From: Niabella ginsenosidivorans
Lineage (GTDB): Bacteria; Bacteroidota; Bacteroidia; Chitinophagales; Chitinophagaceae
Reading direction: 5' to 3'
Assembly: GCF_001654455.1 (NCBI RefSeq)
Contig: NZ_CP015772.1
Span: 3,534,001-3,598,000, forward strand
Length of the DNA stretch: 64,000 nt
The translations under genes and the position numbers were made by a program. Below, one piece after another: positions 48,081 to 56,482 of this stretch. The notes beneath the pieces are model-generated. The model did no database searches, was not told the origin of the DNA, and was given only the letters and a program-made list of their open reading frames with translations. How positions within the stretch are numbered: position 1 is the first letter of the stretch; every line of letters starts with the position of its first letter.

Positions 48081-49466
48081 CTATTTCATGGTATCAAGGA
48101 TCCGGTCAATATCATTTTCCGTGGTATCCGGGTTTATAAAACAGAAACGGGCAACCGTTTCCATCATTCCCTGCCGGCGATACCTGGTAGGCGTTACCAA
48201 TGCAAAACCTTCTTCAAGGTTTTTGAAGGTCCAGTGTTTATAATCATCCGGCTGCCATCCTCTTCTCCGGAACAGTACGCAGCTTAAGCCGGGCTCCCGG
48301 ACCAGCTCCAGCAACGGGTTTGCCGTTATTTTCCGGGCGGCGGCCTGTGCCAGCTCTATTCCCCGTTCTATCGCTTTCTTATAAGTATTGGTACCATGCA
48401 TGGCCAGTGAGAACCATAAGGGCAGCCCCCGTACCCGCCTGGTAAGCTGTATCTGGTAATCAGAAGGGTTAAAACCATCTGCAGCTTTATCTTTAAAGAT
48501 ATCTAGATAAGCACCTTCCTGCGAATGAGCTTTTTTTGCCAGTTCCGGTCTTTTATAAATAACAGCTCCGCAGTCGTATGGGGAAAACAGCCATTTGTGC
48601 GGATCGATGGTAATACTGTCGGCTTTTTCAATGCCTTTGAATAAATGCCTTACGGAATCCGCTGCAAGCGCTCCGCCTCCGTAAGCAGCATCCACATGAT
48701 ACCAAAGGTCATAACGCTTACAAATATCAGCAATACTGTCCAGGGAATCAATGATCCCTGCGTTGGTAGTGCCTCCTGTTGCCACCACGCCCAGCAGCCT
48801 GCGCCGTTTATCCGCATCCAGGCTTTCTATTAACTGCGTTACCGCTTCGCCCGTCATCCGGTCTTCCGTATCTATCAGCAGCAATTCTGCATCAATGATC
48901 TTTGCCATTGCCCTTACAGAAGAGTGCGCGCCTGTAGAGGTGATCAGTACTCCTTTATGATGATCGTGCTCCGGATCTTTTGATCGCCAGTATTCCCGCG
49001 CGGTGATCATTGCTGAAAGATTGGCAGCTGTGCCACCGCTTGTAAACACGCCAAAAGCGCCTTTGGGCATGCCCGTCAGCGACACCAGCCATTCCATTGC
49101 CTGATTCTCTGCAAAAATGCCACCGGCGCCTTCCATCCAGTAAGCTCCGTGAATGGAGGATGCGGAAGTAACCAGGTCAAACATTACAGCCGCGCGCGAC
49201 GGTGCAGCCGGCACAAATGCAAGATGCCGGGGGTGATCGATAGAAGCCGTTGCTTTTTCCAGCACATTTTTCCATAATTCCAGTGCCCGTTCCCCGCCGA
49301 TCCCTTCCGGAGTAATGGTTGCTCCTACTAAAGCCTTTAACTCTTCGGCCGATTTAAACTTCCCAAGCTTCCTGTCTTTTTCGGTAATACGATGAATCAC
49401 ATATTTGGTAATGTCAAGCGTCATTTCGATCAGGTCAATATCAATATCATGCATATTCTTAGACAT
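48081..49466 (-). CDS. PLP-dependent decarboxylase (group II, aromatic amino acid / diaminobutyrate type)
   Basis: The 461-aa product has the group II decarboxylase fold: FTSGGTAANLSAMITARE for phosphate binding, HVDAAYGGG, and the PLP lysine in ITIDPHKWLFSPYDCG. The C-terminal FCFINPDTTENDIDRILD is typical. Related enzymes act on aromatic amino acids, 2,4-diaminobutyrate or glutamate, and I cannot decide among them. It is cytoplasmic, and divergent from the TSUP gene. Confidence 0.88.
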   Translation of the reverse strand: MSKNMHDIDIDLIEMTLDITKYVIHRITEKDRKLGKFKSAEELKALVGATITPEGIGGERALELWKNVLEKATASIDHPRHLAFVPAAPSRAAVMFDLVTSASSIHGAYWMEGAGGIFAENQAMEWLVSLTGMPKGAFGVFTSGGTAANLSAMITAREYWRSKDPEHDHHKGVLITSTGAHSSVRAMAKIIDAELLLIDTEDRMTGEAVTQLIESLDADKRRRLLGVVATGGTTNAGIIDSLDSIADICKRYDLWYHVDAAYGGGALAADSVRHLFKGIEKADSITIDPHKWLFSPYDCGAVIYKRPELAKKAHSQEGAYLDIFKDKAADGFNPSDYQIQLTRRVRGLPLWFSLAMHGTNTYKKAIERGIELAQAAARKITANPLLELVREPGLSCVLFRRRGWQPDDYKHWTFKNLEEGFALVTPTRYRRQGMMETVARFCFINPDTTENDIDRILDTMK

Positions 49467-49581
49467 ATCAGTTTATTGAGGTAACAAATGTAATCACATA
49501 ATCGGCAAAAGAAGAAGGATTTGCTGCTATCGCCTGCTAACCAGGCACTGTCTGTCAGCTATTTTACCGGTCATCAATTAA

Positions 49582-50358
49582 TTGAAGCAGATCTTTGCTA
49601 TTTTGTATCTTGCCCGTGCATTGAAAGAGCATCCTGTTTTAATTATCATTGTTGTAAGCTTTGTTGCCACGCTTGTTCGTTCCACCTTCGGTTTTGGAGA
49701 GTCGATGGTAGCCGTGCCGCTGTTCCTCTGGATATTGCCGGCTAAGATTGCGGTACCATTGTCGGCCCTGCTTTCTGTTACGGTTGCCCTGGTGATCCTG
49801 GTGCAGGATCACCGGAAGATCCATTTTCACAGCGCCAAATGGCTGGTTATTTATGCTGCCTTGGGCATTCCTATAGGATTGTTACTGCTGGTATATGGCA
49901 GCGAGCCCCTGATCGTTTCCGGCCTCGGTATCTTTTTAATTGGCTATTCCGTTTATTCCCTTCGTTATAAAAACAAATTCCACCTGCAAAAGGACAATAA
50001 GCTATTATTGTTTTTATGCGGATTTTTTTCGGGTATTTTTGGCGGCGCTTACAGTATTAACGGCCCGGCATTAGTGATCTATGGCAACCTGCGCCGCTGG
50101 CCGGCAAAAACATTCCGGGCAACCCTTCAGGCCTATTTTTTACCGGCAAGCTTCCTGGGCCTTGCGGGGTTCTGGTGGAAAGGCTTACTGGATCTTCACT
50201 TATTTATTTATTTTGGTTATGCATTTGCCGGTGCGTTTCCGGCTATATTCCTGGGCAGGTATTTCAATGGCCGGCTTAAAGACCAATCCTTCTTTGATTA
50301 TGTATATGCGGGGCTCATCCTTATTGGTGCGCTGCTGATTTACAGGGGCATCCGGTAG
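49582..50358 (+). CDS. TSUP-family (TauE/SafE) membrane transporter
   Basis: The 258-aa protein has seven or eight membrane helices and the repeated TSUP pattern: STFGFGESMVAVPLFLWILP in the first half and FFSGIFGGAYSINGPALVIY in the second. It starts with TTG at 49582, since no ATG is available before the first helix. Family members export sulfite, sulfoacetate or related organosulfur anions, and the substrate here is unknown. It is divergent from the decarboxylase (115 nt apart). Confidence 0.88.
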   Translation: MKQIFAILYLARALKEHPVLIIIVVSFVATLVRSTFGFGESMVAVPLFLWILPAKIAVPLSALLSVTVALVILVQDHRKIHFHSAKWLVIYAALGIPIGLLLLVYGSEPLIVSGLGIFLIGYSVYSLRYKNKFHLQKDNKLLLFLCGFFSGIFGGAYSINGPALVIYGNLRRWPAKTFRATLQAYFLPASFLGLAGFWWKGLLDLHLFIYFGYAFAGAFPAIFLGRYFNGRLKDQSFFDYVYAGLILIGALLIYRGIR

Positions 50359-50387
50359 TCAGTAAAGACCGGCAATGGGTTGAGCCA

Positions 50388-51293
50388 TCAAAACCCTGCA
50401 CCTTTTACGGTTGTTTTTACCCCATATACTGACGTTCTGGCGGTAATAAACAACAGGTCATGATCCTTTCCCCCAAAACAAACATTGGACGTGCCTTCCG
50501 GAACAGGGATGTAAGCGCTCTTTCGCCCCCGGGGGTCATAAACGGTAATACCCCCCTTGGTCAGGTACAGGTTGCCTTTTTCGTCCAGCGTAATTCCATC
50601 CGATCCCTGCGGTACAAACAGTGTTTTTTCAGATAGTGTACCATCTTCTTTAATCAAAAATTTATAGGTTTTGTTATCCCCGATGTCTGCTACAAATAAA
50701 TACCTGCCGTCTTCTGAGCCTGTAATACCATTGGGTTTTACCAGTTCATCAGAAACCACTATGGGTTGCTGAGCACCTTTGGGCAGGTAATAAACAGCCT
50801 GTTCTTTTATATCAGGTGCTTTTCTGGTCCAGTAATCGCGCTGGTAATAAGGATCTGTGAAATAAATGCCGCCCTTTTTATCGATCCACAGATCGTTGGG
50901 ACCGTTTAATTTTTTGCCCCCTACTTTACCCAGGATCACTTTTACTCTTCCTTTCGGCGTAATGGACCAGAGCTCGTTGTTTTCATCAGCACAGGCAATA
51001 ATGCTCCCGTTTGCATCAATAGCCAGTCCATTGGCCCGGCCCGATTTTCTTTTGAATTCCGTCAAGGTGCCATCAAGGTTATACCGCCAGATGCGGTCAT
51101 TGGGCTGGTCTGTAAAATACACACGCCCCTGCGCATCTGCTGCAGGGCCTTCCGTAAAAGCAAAGCCACCGGCTAATTTCCGGAGGGGCTCTCCTCCTTT
51201 GGCAATGATGCCCAGGGAATCAAAAAAGGGTTGCTGCTGTGCAGCTAAAAAAGTACCTGCAAGCAGGCTGGCTATCAGGAAAAAATGCTTCAT
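50388..51293 (-). CDS. secreted SMP-30/gluconolactonase-like protein
   Basis: The signal peptide (MKHFFLIASLLAGTFLAAQ) is followed by a six-bladed propeller: GFAFTEGPAADAQGRVYFTD, RANGLAIDANGSIIACADEN, LNGPNDLWIDKKGGIYFTDP and DGITLDEKGNLYL. These are the metal-binding loops of the SMP-30/LRE family, which often hydrolyse lactones of sugars. I chose ATG 51293, as the frame to 51353 adds a non-signal extension. It is 11 nt downstream of the esterase gene, so they form an operon. Confidence 0.9.
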   Translation of the reverse strand: MKHFFLIASLLAGTFLAAQQQPFFDSLGIIAKGGEPLRKLAGGFAFTEGPAADAQGRVYFTDQPNDRIWRYNLDGTLTEFKRKSGRANGLAIDANGSIIACADENNELWSITPKGRVKVILGKVGGKKLNGPNDLWIDKKGGIYFTDPYYQRDYWTRKAPDIKEQAVYYLPKGAQQPIVVSDELVKPNGITGSEDGRYLFVADIGDNKTYKFLIKEDGTLSEKTLFVPQGSDGITLDEKGNLYLTKGGITVYDPRGRKSAYIPVPEGTSNVCFGGKDHDLLFITARTSVYGVKTTVKGAGF

Positions 51294-51304
51294 GGCAATT
51301 TTTT

Positions 51305-52216
51305 TTATAAAATATGCTGTTGTTGTAACCACTCCTTTAAAAGCCCGGCCCATAGCACATCAGAGGTTTTATTATGCAGTCCGAAACCATGACCACCTGC
51401 CTCGTAATAATATACTTTGGCTGGCACTCCGTTTTTTAACAGGGCTTCATAATAATCTTCACTATTACGCCAGGGCACTGTTTTATCGTCTTTGGCGTGC
51501 ACCAGGAAGGCCGGAGGTGTATTTTTATTTACATGCAGCTCATTAGAAAAACGTTCGATCATTTTTTGTGAAGGGGATTTACCGATAAGATTATTACGAC
51601 TGCCTGTATGCCCGATGCTATCACTGAAGCTGATTACGGGGTAGACCAGAACGGAAAAATCCGGACGGAAAGAGATCTTCCGGGGATTATTAATGAGCGG
51701 GTCATTATAATGGGTAGATAACGTTGCGGCAAGATGCCCTCCTGCCGAAAAGCCCATAATGCCTACCCTATGTATATCTACATTATATTCTTTGGCATGC
51801 TCCCGTACCCATTGCATGGCACGTTCTGCATCCTGTAAAGGAGCAATGGATTTATCAACCATGGCTCGATCATCCGGCAAACGGTATTTTAAAACAAAAG
51901 CGGTCATACCCCATTCATTAAGGGTTTGGGCTACCTGGGTGCCTTCGTGGTCAAAAGCCAGGATGGCATATCCCCCACCGGGACAAATAACAACCGCAGG
52001 GCCGGGCTTTTTACTTTTTGCTGACGGCTGAAAAACCATGATCGTGGGAACGGAAACATTGCTGATGCGTGTAATACCGTCTGTGCCTTTTTCTGCTTTT
52101 TCAACATTGACTGCCGGTTGACTGTTGGGCACATTTTTATAAAGTGCTATTTCCGTTTGTGCATGGATCATAGAAAAAAAGAATAGTGAGGCAGACAGGC
52201 AAAATAAGCGCGTCAT
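51305..52216 (-). CDS. secreted alpha/beta-hydrolase, acetyl xylan esterase-like
   Basis: The signal peptide (MTRLFCLSASLFFFSMIHA) is followed by an alpha/beta-hydrolase with oxyanion HGGGY-like CPGGGYAILAFDHEG, elbow GFSAGGHLA, acid in HAKDDKTVP and His in GGHGFGLHN. The family (BD-FAE / axe-like) comprises esterases acting on acetylated sugars and glycan side chains. It forms an operon with the SMP-30 protein. Confidence 0.88.
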   Translation of the reverse strand: MTRLFCLSASLFFFSMIHAQTEIALYKNVPNSQPAVNVEKAEKGTDGITRISNVSVPTIMVFQPSAKSKKPGPAVVICPGGGYAILAFDHEGTQVAQTLNEWGMTAFVLKYRLPDDRAMVDKSIAPLQDAERAMQWVREHAKEYNVDIHRVGIMGFSAGGHLAATLSTHYNDPLINNPRKISFRPDFSVLVYPVISFSDSIGHTGSRNNLIGKSPSQKMIERFSNELHVNKNTPPAFLVHAKDDKTVPWRNSEDYYEALLKNGVPAKVYYYEAGGHGFGLHNKTSDVLWAGLLKEWLQQQHIL

Positions 52217-52228
52217 TTGTATTGTATT

Positions 52229-52684
52229 TTAAGGTTCAAAATGATCTTTGGCAATAACCCAGAAAGCGTCCAGACCTGTTAATCGTTCCTTCAGGAAAGC
52301 AATAATTTCTGGCCAGTCCGTTTTATTAAAGATATTGACATTTTCCTTAAAACAAATAATTCTTGAAAGAGGGATTCCCTGCTCATCATAAACCGCTTCC
52401 TGCCAGTACCATTCACCGGAAACCGTCTCCCTGAAAACAGTCTTTAGGCATTGCATTTTTTCAAAAGCAACAAGACGGTCTTCCTGCACAGGATGCGTTA
52501 GCTCAATAGCTGCGCTGGCCTCTTTTTTGGTAACATCTGTACGAAAATAAATATGCCTGATCCCGGTTTTGTAATTTACCCAGTTGATAGGGTACCCGTT
52601 TGCATTGGGAATCGGTTTCAGGTAGCTTCCCAGGGCGGTCCAGAATTCCTTTTTAAGAAGCGCTGCTTCATGTTTACTGTACAT
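52229..52684 (-). CDS. DUF4268 protein
   Basis: The 151-aa cytoplasmic protein begins MYSKHEAALLKKEFWTALGS and contains INWVNYKTGIRHIYFRTDVT and ENVNIFNKTDWPEIIAFLKE, the DUF4268 pattern of a small enzyme-like or nuclease-associated domain. No function is established. It is 12 nt upstream of the esterase gene and could share its transcript. Confidence 0.85.
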   Translation of the reverse strand: MYSKHEAALLKKEFWTALGSYLKPIPNANGYPINWVNYKTGIRHIYFRTDVTKKEASAAIELTHPVQEDRLVAFEKMQCLKTVFRETVSGEWYWQEAVYDEQGIPLSRIICFKENVNIFNKTDWPEIIAFLKERLTGLDAFWVIAKDHFEP

Positions 52685-52868
52685 AAGATTCCAAAATAAG
52701 GTTATTTATATCTTTTTTATCGGAAAAAACTCCGGTAATTAAGGTTCTTCGTTCCGGGATTGGGGTTTAGTACGCATTTAACAAAGAAATTCTGCGCTAA
52801 TAGTCCGACGCCTTCTCCGGGGCATAAAAAGAAAATGCTCGGCCGGATGAGGTCATCGCTGACCTTTT

Positions 52869-53279
52869 TTACTCATTTATTCTTTTGAATACACGTGGGC
52901 ACCCCTCATCACAATTCCTGTTATTTAAAACCAGGGTATTATCATCGGGGAAACGGGCGTTTGCGTGCCCTCTTATGCTATACCACAATTGTCTGGAAGC
53001 GTTGCAGTTTCTGAACTCCACAGTAAGGTTATTTTCACTTAAATCCTGCCCTCCCTCTTTATCAAAAGTAAAAGTACCGGCACAGGGGTAATCACTTGCC
53101 TTTACTGCTCCTGTTGCATCAAAACTTACAATATAATTTTCTGTATGTACATTATCATCAGCAGTTTTAACCAGCTTCCATTTTCCCTCGATTCCTTTTT
53201 GCAGAGGCAGAGCAGGGTTATGCTGCCTGCTGCAGGCTAAAAACAAAATTGCAATCAGAAGATATAGTTGCATTTTCAT
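52869..53279 (-). CDS. small lipocalin-like lipoprotein
   Basis: From ATG at 53279 (MKMQLYLLIAILFLACSRQH) the product has a lipobox LFLAC and a small beta-barrel-like body: GIEGKWKLVKTADDN, CAGTFTFDKEG, then VFKRINE. Three further Cys pairs may form disulfides. The family looks lipocalin-like (META or DUF type), but I cannot name it. The first ATG in frame, at 53342, lies upstream without signal logic. Confidence 0.75.
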   Translation of the reverse strand: MKMQLYLLIAILFLACSRQHNPALPLQKGIEGKWKLVKTADDNVHTENYIVSFDATGAVKASDYPCAGTFTFDKEGGQDLSENNLTVEFRNCNASRQLWYSIRGHANARFPDDNTLVLNNRNCDEGCPRVFKRINE

Positions 53280-53616
53280 AACCGGGTGTTTTACTTTTTT
53301 TAATGTTACTGCAAGGTGATGTGACAGGAGGATGCTTAGCAAAACAGCCGCATTCAGCCCGGTTTTTCATAAATACCTGGCAGGCTTTTGAAGGCAGCAA
53401 TGCACGCTTTATACTGTTAGCGCTTATTCATTTTATTGATACGCTTTTCTTTCCTGCTTTTAACTTCGGTCGTTTAGTATGGTATATAACCCAATCGGCT
53501 TTCCGGCAAATATCATCTTCACTATCAGCAGTAATAATGACGTATTAAATATAATAAAAAAAGTAATGCCTTTTTCAGTGAAGTTATTTTCTATATTGAA
53601 ACCACTGCATCTTCTG

Positions 53617-54357
53617 TTAATTGTTAGCAACCTTTTTCCGGTAGTTCTTAAACAGACTTTGCCAGCGCAGGTTCAGTACTCCCAGTATACCTTCTTTCAG
53701 GATGCCCTTATTCATCTTTGACTGTCCCTCTGTTCTGTCCTGGAAGATAATAGGCACTTCCTTTATCTTAAAGCCCAGTTTCCAGGCAGCATACTTCATT
53801 TCAATCTGGAAGGCATAGCCTACAAAGCTGATATTGTCAAAATTGATCGCGTTCAGCACTTTTGCCGTATAACACATAAACCCGGCGGTCGGATCCTTAA
53901 CCGGCATCCAGGTAATGATCCGCGTATACAAAGATCCTCCTTTAGATATAAACACCCGGTCAGCCGGCCAGTTAACAATACCACCTCCCTTTACATAACG
54001 GCTGCCAATAGCAAGATCTGCCCCGTCAACACAGGCCTGGTATAAACGAACCAGGTCCTTGGGGTTATGCGAAAAATCGGCATCCATTTCAAAAATGTAC
54101 TGGTACCCGCGCGCAAGGCTCCATTTGAATCCGTGGATATAGGCAGTGCCCAGTCCCAGCTTACCCCTGCGCTCTTCCAGGAATAAACAGCCGTTGTATT
54201 TTTGTTGCAGCTCCTTTACAATACCGGCGGTGCCATCAGGCGACCCGTCATCTACGATCAGTATATGAAAATCACCGGGCAGCATTAGAACGGCCTCTAT
54301 AATATTGGCGATATTTTCTTTTTCGTTATATGTTGGTATAATTACAATTTTCTCCAC
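53617..54357 (-). CDS. polyprenol monophosphomannose synthase (GT2, dolichyl-phosphate mannosyltransferase type)
   Basis: The 246-aa glycosyltransferase family 2 enzyme transfers a sugar (mannose in characterised relatives) from a nucleotide sugar to polyprenyl phosphate at the inner membrane face. The motifs IPTYNEKENI, VDDGSPDGT, RRGKLGLGTAYIHGF, EMDADFSHNP, GSRYVKGGG and DPTAGFMCY are complete. Strong conservation to the Dpm1 type supports the call. No membrane helix is present, as is common for short members. Confidence 0.92.
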   Translation of the reverse strand: MEKIVIIPTYNEKENIANIIEAVLMLPGDFHILIVDDGSPDGTAGIVKELQQKYNGCLFLEERRGKLGLGTAYIHGFKWSLARGYQYIFEMDADFSHNPKDLVRLYQACVDGADLAIGSRYVKGGGIVNWPADRVFISKGGSLYTRIITWMPVKDPTAGFMCYTAKVLNAINFDNISFVGYAFQIEMKYAAWKLGFKIKEVPIIFQDRTEGQSKMNKGILKEGILGVLNLRWQSLFKNYRKKVANN

Positions 54358-54428
54358 CAGTCTCCGTTATAAATCAAATAATTGAATTACATCAATATAC
54401 AAACCCTGATACGGTCGTTTTCCCTGTC

Positions 54429-55199
54429 TTATACCTTCTTTAATAATTTGCTCCTGGTGAAGATTTCTGTTAGCTTCTGTTTGGTATGTTGCGGGAAATC
54501 GCCTTTCATCATCCAATCATAATACTGCGGCTCTGCTTTTAGTACTTCTGCAACACTCTTTCCTTTGTATTTTCCAAAATTAAAAACCTCTATTCCGTTA
54601 TCCATAACAAAGCGGCGGGCAAAATCAACGATTACCTCCTCACCAATGACCTTATTGATTGTATCGATGGTAGTTCCCAATTCAGGATAACGCGCTACCT
54701 GCGCCAGCAGCACTTCATGAGTAGCTGCTGCATCTGCTTCCGCAGAATGGGCACCGTCCAGCACTTTATTGCAATAAAATTTATAGGCGGCTGATAATGT
54801 ACGTTGTTCCATTTTATGAAAGATATTCTGCACGTCAATCAGCTTCCTTCCCTTCATATCAAAATCAACACCCACTCTCAGGAATTCTTCAACCAATAAG
54901 GGAATATCAAAACGGTTGGAATTATATCCCGCAAGATCGCACCCGTCCAGTACCTGTTTCAGCTCCCGGGCTACCTGCGCAAAAGTAGGCGCATCCTTTA
55001 CCATATCGTCCGTAATACCATGAATGTCGGAGTTAGCCTTGGGTATAGGCATTTCAGGGTTGATGAGCTTCCGTTTTACTGTTTTTGAGCCGTCCGGTAA
55101 TATTTTTACAATAGCAATTTCAACAATACGGTCCGTACCCAGGTTTACACCTGTGGTTTCCAGGTCAATAAAAGCGAGGGGTTTGGTAAGTTGTAACAT
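54429..55199 (-). CDS. DnaQ-like 3'-5' exonuclease (DEDDh)
   Basis: The 256-aa protein has Exo I FIDLETTG with Asp12/Glu14, Exo II in GYNSNRFDIP and Exo III HSAEADA. A C-terminal extension (FNFGKYKGKSVAEVLKAEPQ) is a short nucleic-acid-related motif seen in this exonuclease group. It might be an accessory proofreading or RNA/DNA trimming enzyme. It is divergent from the his operon leader (177 nt between the starts). Confidence 0.92.
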   Translation of the reverse strand: MLQLTKPLAFIDLETTGVNLGTDRIVEIAIVKILPDGSKTVKRKLINPEMPIPKANSDIHGITDDMVKDAPTFAQVARELKQVLDGCDLAGYNSNRFDIPLLVEEFLRVGVDFDMKGRKLIDVQNIFHKMEQRTLSAAYKFYCNKVLDGAHSAEADAAATHEVLLAQVARYPELGTTIDTINKVIGEEVIVDFARRFVMDNGIEVFNFGKYKGKSVAEVLKAEPQYYDWMMKGDFPQHTKQKLTEIFTRSKLLKKV

Positions 55200-55300
55200 G
55201 TATCCTGTTTAAAAATTTAAAGATAGGGCATTTTTTTTCTGTGGTAAGATTTCCATCTTAAAATTTTGTGGCAAAAAAATGAGGCAATAATAAATTTTTA

Positions 55301-55308
55301 TATATTTG
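55301..55308 (+). promoter_or_regulatory. -7 promoter element of the his operon
   Basis: TATATTTG matches TAnnTTTG exactly. A TTTG at 55265-55268 lies 32 nt upstream, which is too far for the usual -33 box, so only the -7 element is supported. The leader peptide ATGs follow 8 and 68 nt later. Confidence 0.55.
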
Positions 55309-55375
55309 CACCGCAATGAAATACTGTATATCTATTAAACAAAGAGTTGCAGCGTTCCATTCTATTAAAAAATAT

Positions 55376-55426
55376 ATGAAAATTTTAGTACATATCCATC
55401 ATCATTTTGCAGACTTACCCAAGTAA
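55376..55426 (+). CDS. hisL: histidine operon leader peptide, His-rich
   Basis: The 16-aa frame MKILVHIHHHFADLPK has four His codons among five successive codons (55391-55405) followed by a stop at 55424-55426. An in-frame ATG at 55316 would give a 36-aa version with one more His. Such His clusters sense histidyl-tRNA level by ribosome stalling, as in enterobacterial hisL. Its position just before the alternative hairpins and hisG supports a regulatory peptide rather than a functional protein. Confidence 0.85.
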   Translation: MKILVHIHHHFADLPK

Positions 55427-55486
55427 GCCCGGTGGTGTTATGTATCAGTTTATAGAAAAAGGCTTACAAATTTGTAAGCCTTTTTT
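55414..55486 (+). promoter_or_regulatory. his transcription attenuator (competing hairpins)
   Basis: Three pairings compete. CTTAC (55414-55418) with GTAAG (55423-55427) forms a pause-type hairpin over the peptide stop. GTAAGCC (55423-55429) with GGCTTAC (55461-55467) is an antiterminator. GGCTTAC (55461-55467) with GTAAGCC (55474-55480) is the terminator, extended by A and T runs and ending in TTTTTT (55481-55486). A ribosome stalled at the His codons would mask CTTAC and favour the antiterminator. Confidence 0.85.
55456..55486 (+). terminator. attenuator terminator hairpin upstream of hisG
   Basis: AAAAAGGCTTACAAA and TTTGTAAGCCTTTTT are perfect complements around the centre, and a six-T tract follows. 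It ends 20 nt before the hisG start, so readthrough is needed for operon expression. Confidence 0.85.
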
Positions 55487-55506
55487 ATTGCAATTGCGGG
55501 TAAACG

Positions 55507-56460
55507 ATGAACATTCAGAAACAACAAAAAGAAATAACAGTGAAAAAAAGTGTATCAGGCAAATTAAACAGTCGCCCGGATCTTAAAAAAAAGGCCCCCG
55601 GCAATGAGGTGCTTCGTATTGCGGTGCAAAAATCCGGCAGGCTGAGCGAAGACTCGCTGAAACTACTAAAGGAATGTGGCATTGGCGTGCCTAACGGCAA
55701 CAACCAGTTAAAAATAAAAGCTGAAAACTTTGACGCAGAGATCTTATTTCTAAGAGATGATGATATTCCGGAATATGTACAGGACGGCGTAGCCGATATT
55801 GGTTTTGTTGGAGAAAATGTAGTGCTGGAAAAAAATAAAGCGACAGAGATCGTAGAACGGCTGGGTTATGGTAAATGCCGGCTTTCTATTGCCCTGCCCA
55901 AGACCAGGAAAAAAATAGAATTAAAAGAATTGAACGGAATGAAAATAGCTACCAGCTATCCTTTTATCCTGAACAGGTGGCTAAAGCAAAATAAAATAAA
56001 GGCAGAGACCCATGTAATCAGCGGCTCTGTGGAAATTGCGCCCCGTATTGGCCTCGCTGATGCTATCTGCGACCTGGTAAGTTCCGGCAGCACCCTGTTC
56101 AGTAATGAGCTTTACGAATATGAAACGCTGCTACGATCAGAAGCAGTACTGATTTCGGGAAAACAACTGAGCCCGCAAAGAAAAGAGCTGCTGGATAAAC
56201 TGTTATTCCGCATCCGCTCAGTAAAGAAAGCTAAATACAATAAGTACGTGCTGTTAAATGCCCCTAATAAAAGCATTGAACAAATATGCGCTTATTTGCC
56301 CGGCATCAACAGCCCTACTATTGTTCCCCTGGCAAAAAAAGGCTGGAGCTCCGTTCATTCAGTGATCAGCGAATCTGATTTCTGGAACGTGATCGAAAAT
56401 CTGAAAGCCGCCGGTGCCGAAGGGATCCTGATCATACCGATTGAAAAGATGATTGAGTGA
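55507..56460 (+). CDS. hisG: ATP phosphoribosyltransferase, long form
   Basis: This is the first step of histidine synthesis, joining ATP and PRPP. The 317-aa product contains VLRIAVQKSGRLSEDSLKLL, GVADIGFVGENVV, the PRPP loop DAICDLVSSGSTLFSN and a C-terminal HisG_C regulatory domain (about 240-317), so it is the long, allosteric form that does not need HisZ. It carries an unusual basic N-terminal extension of about 34 residues. ATG at 55507 is the only good start. Its expression is gated by the attenuator. Confidence 0.96.
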   Translation: MNIQKQQKEITVKKSVSGKLNSRPDLKKKAPGNEVLRIAVQKSGRLSEDSLKLLKECGIGVPNGNNQLKIKAENFDAEILFLRDDDIPEYVQDGVADIGFVGENVVLEKNKATEIVERLGYGKCRLSIALPKTRKKIELKELNGMKIATSYPFILNRWLKQNKIKAETHVISGSVEIAPRIGLADAICDLVSSGSTLFSNELYEYETLLRSEAVLISGKQLSPQRKELLDKLLFRIRSVKKAKYNKYVLLNAPNKSIEQICAYLPGINSPTIVPLAKKGWSSVHSVISESDFWNVIENLKAAGAEGILIIPIEKMIE

Positions 56461-56482
56461 AATTTGAGCAATAGAAAATAAG

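Noticed and set aside
49521-49745. 74-aa frame at the start of the TSUP gene
   Set aside because: It is an out-of-frame overlap with the membrane protein gene, which shows clear helices.
55316-55426. Longer 36-aa leader peptide from ATG 55316
   Set aside because: It is in frame, but the ATG lies only 8 nt after the -7 box, so the start at 55376 with its A-rich upstream is preferred. It was kept as an alternative only.
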